This document shows, piece by piece, positions 63,058 to 64,000 of a stretch of 64,000 nt of DNA. Position numbers and translations under genes: made by a program. The notes beneath the pieces are model-generated. The model searched no databases, had not been told where the DNA came from, and saw nothing but the letters and a program-made list of their open reading frames with translations. The DNA is from Bacteroidota bacterium (GTDB lineage Bacteria > Bacteroidota > Ignavibacteria > Ignavibacteriales > Melioribacteraceae), in assembly GCA_018818165.1 (NCBI GenBank), contig JAHISP010000006.1, positions 1 to 64,000 on the forward strand, given 5' to 3'. Within the stretch, counting starts at the first letter, position 1. The number at the start of each line of letters is the position of its first letter.

Positions 63058-64000
63058 ATGCATAAAAATTTCAAAAATATAGATAAAATTGTATATGGCA
63101 AAGGAGCCTTTAGTCAATTAAATGATATTATTGAACCAATAAGAAAAGAAAACGATAAGTTTTTTGTTTTTGTGGTTGATAAATATTTTGAAGGAAAGGA
63201 ATTAGCAAATAGAATTCCAAACCGCGATGAAGATTTATTAATATTTATTGATGTTGATATCAAGGAACCATACACAGAGCAAATTGATAATCTCAGAGAT
63301 TCAATTTTAGCAAATAATGGACTTCCATCAGGTATTGTTGGAATTGGAGGAGGAAGTATTCTTGATATTGCAAAAGCCACTGCGCTCATGTTCACAAACG
63401 AAGGGTCATCAACTTTGTATCAAGGTTTAGATTTAATTAAAAAACCTGGAATATATCATCTTGGTGTTCCAACAATTTCTGGAACTGGTGCCGAATGTTC
63501 TATGACTGCCGTTTTAACCGGTCCAGAAAAAAAACTTGGTCTTAAATGCGAATGGACTGTTCTTAACCAAGTTATACTTGACCCAGAGCTAATTGCAAGT
63601 GTTCCAACCGATAAATGGTTTTATACTGGAATGGATTGCTATATTCATTGTATCGAATCTGAAAGTGGAATCTTTTATAATGCATACTCAAAAGCTTATG
63701 GAGACCAAGCATTGCAATTATGCCGTGAGGTTTTTGTTAACGAAGGACGTGGACAAAATGATGAGAATAATGAAAAATTAATGATTGCTTCATTATTTGG
63801 TGGATTAAGTTTAACATATTCCGAAGTTGGTGCTTGTCACGCTTTTTCTTATGGATTATCGGTTGTAAAAGGTTACCGACATGGAATTGCTAATTGTATT
63901 GCATTTAATCATCTCAAAGAATTTTATGGTGAAGCAGTTGATGAATTCAGAAATATGTTGGAAATTCATAATATTGACTTACCACAAAACTTAGCTAAAG
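63058..64000 (+). CDS. kdnB: Kdo 8-oxidase, iron-type alcohol dehydrogenase (partial, runs off the window)
   Basis: 314 codons visible and open to the window end. ATG 63058 lies 2 nt after the kdnA stop. Iron-containing ADH fold: GIGGGSILDIAKATAL (nucleotide), TISGTGAECSMTAVL, metal-binding GMDCYIHCIESESG and VGACHAFSYGLSVV followed by GYRHGIANCIAF. Position directly after kdnA, as in the known Kdo8N locus of Shewanella, supports KdnB, which oxidises the C8 hydroxyl of Kdo. The C-terminus is outside the window. Confidence 0.88.
   Translation, partial: MHKNFKNIDKIVYGKGAFSQLNDIIEPIRKENDKFFVFVVDKYFEGKELANRIPNRDEDLLIFIDVDIKEPYTEQIDNLRDSILANNGLPSGIVGIGGGSILDIAKATALMFTNEGSSTLYQGLDLIKKPGIYHLGVPTISGTGAECSMTAVLTGPEKKLGLKCEWTVLNQVILDPELIASVPTDKWFYTGMDCYIHCIESESGIFYNAYSKAYGDQALQLCREVFVNEGRGQNDENNEKLMIASLFGGLSLTYSEVGACHAFSYGLSVVKGYRHGIANCIAFNHLKEFYGEAVDEFRNMLEIHNIDLPQNLAK

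Overview
The window is low-GC bacterial chromosome with no plasmid or phage backbone. Several secreted proteins end in a type IX secretion (T9SS) C-terminal sorting domain with the NYPNPFNP signature. Some promoters fit a Bacteroidota-type pattern (TTG, 20 nt, TAnnTTTG). Together with outer-membrane receptors and Kdo genes this points to a Gram-negative member of the FCB group, most likely Ignavibacteria; that placement is inference from sequence style, not from a marker-gene tree.

Layout. 0-8.2 kb: a T9SS protein tail, a large GLUG-repeat T9SS protein, a lone sugar transferase with an unresolved start, arginine deiminase, and a RAYT (REP-associated transposase) surrounded by REP-like palindromes, then a T9SS gene fragment. 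8.2-15.8 kb: tRNA-Gly, a TPR-linked histidine kinase, a two-gene PAS + chemoreceptor pair that looks like a split aerotaxis receptor, a 115-bp inverted-repeat element and two exported proteins. 15.8-37.9 kb is mostly housekeeping: rplM-rpsI, rpsB-tsf, pyrH-frr, a malic enzyme/phosphotransacetylase fusion, era, ispF, lnt, threonine aldolase, an exonuclease, MarC, an SDR/aldehyde dehydrogenase pair, MscS, and a 153-bp palindromic repeat.

38-52.6 kb is the most interesting part: a probable phosphate-starvation island. Three intergenic regions carry TTAAC/TTAAT units repeated at exactly 11-bp intervals (six, four and four units). In two of them the last unit lies at an identical distance from an identical TAATTTTG -7 element. 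This geometry is that of Pho boxes. The controlled units would be (i) a TonB-dependent receptor plus a duplicated T9SS protein, (ii) a GT21-type lipid glycosyltransferase plus a PlcP-like metallophosphoesterase, and (iii) an OlsF-like two-domain acyltransferase (ornithine lipid synthesis) plus a GH1 glycosidase. A PstS-type phosphate-binding lipoprotein and methylglyoxal synthase sit in the same block. Together they describe replacement of phospholipids by phosphorus-free glycolipids and ornithine lipids.

52.8-57.9 kb: a LytS/LytTR two-component pair and a secreted fusion of a DJ-1/PfpI-like domain, WD-like repeats, PKD, LamG and a T9SS tail. 58-64 kb: a Kdo locus. kdsB-kdsA are followed by a transaldolase-like protein fused to a CBS pair, and across a divergent junction lie kdnA and kdnB (truncated by the window edge), the genes for 8-amino-3,8-dideoxy-Kdo (Kdo8N). 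The transaldolase-CBS fusion may substitute for KdsD in supplying arabinose 5-phosphate; this is a hypothesis.
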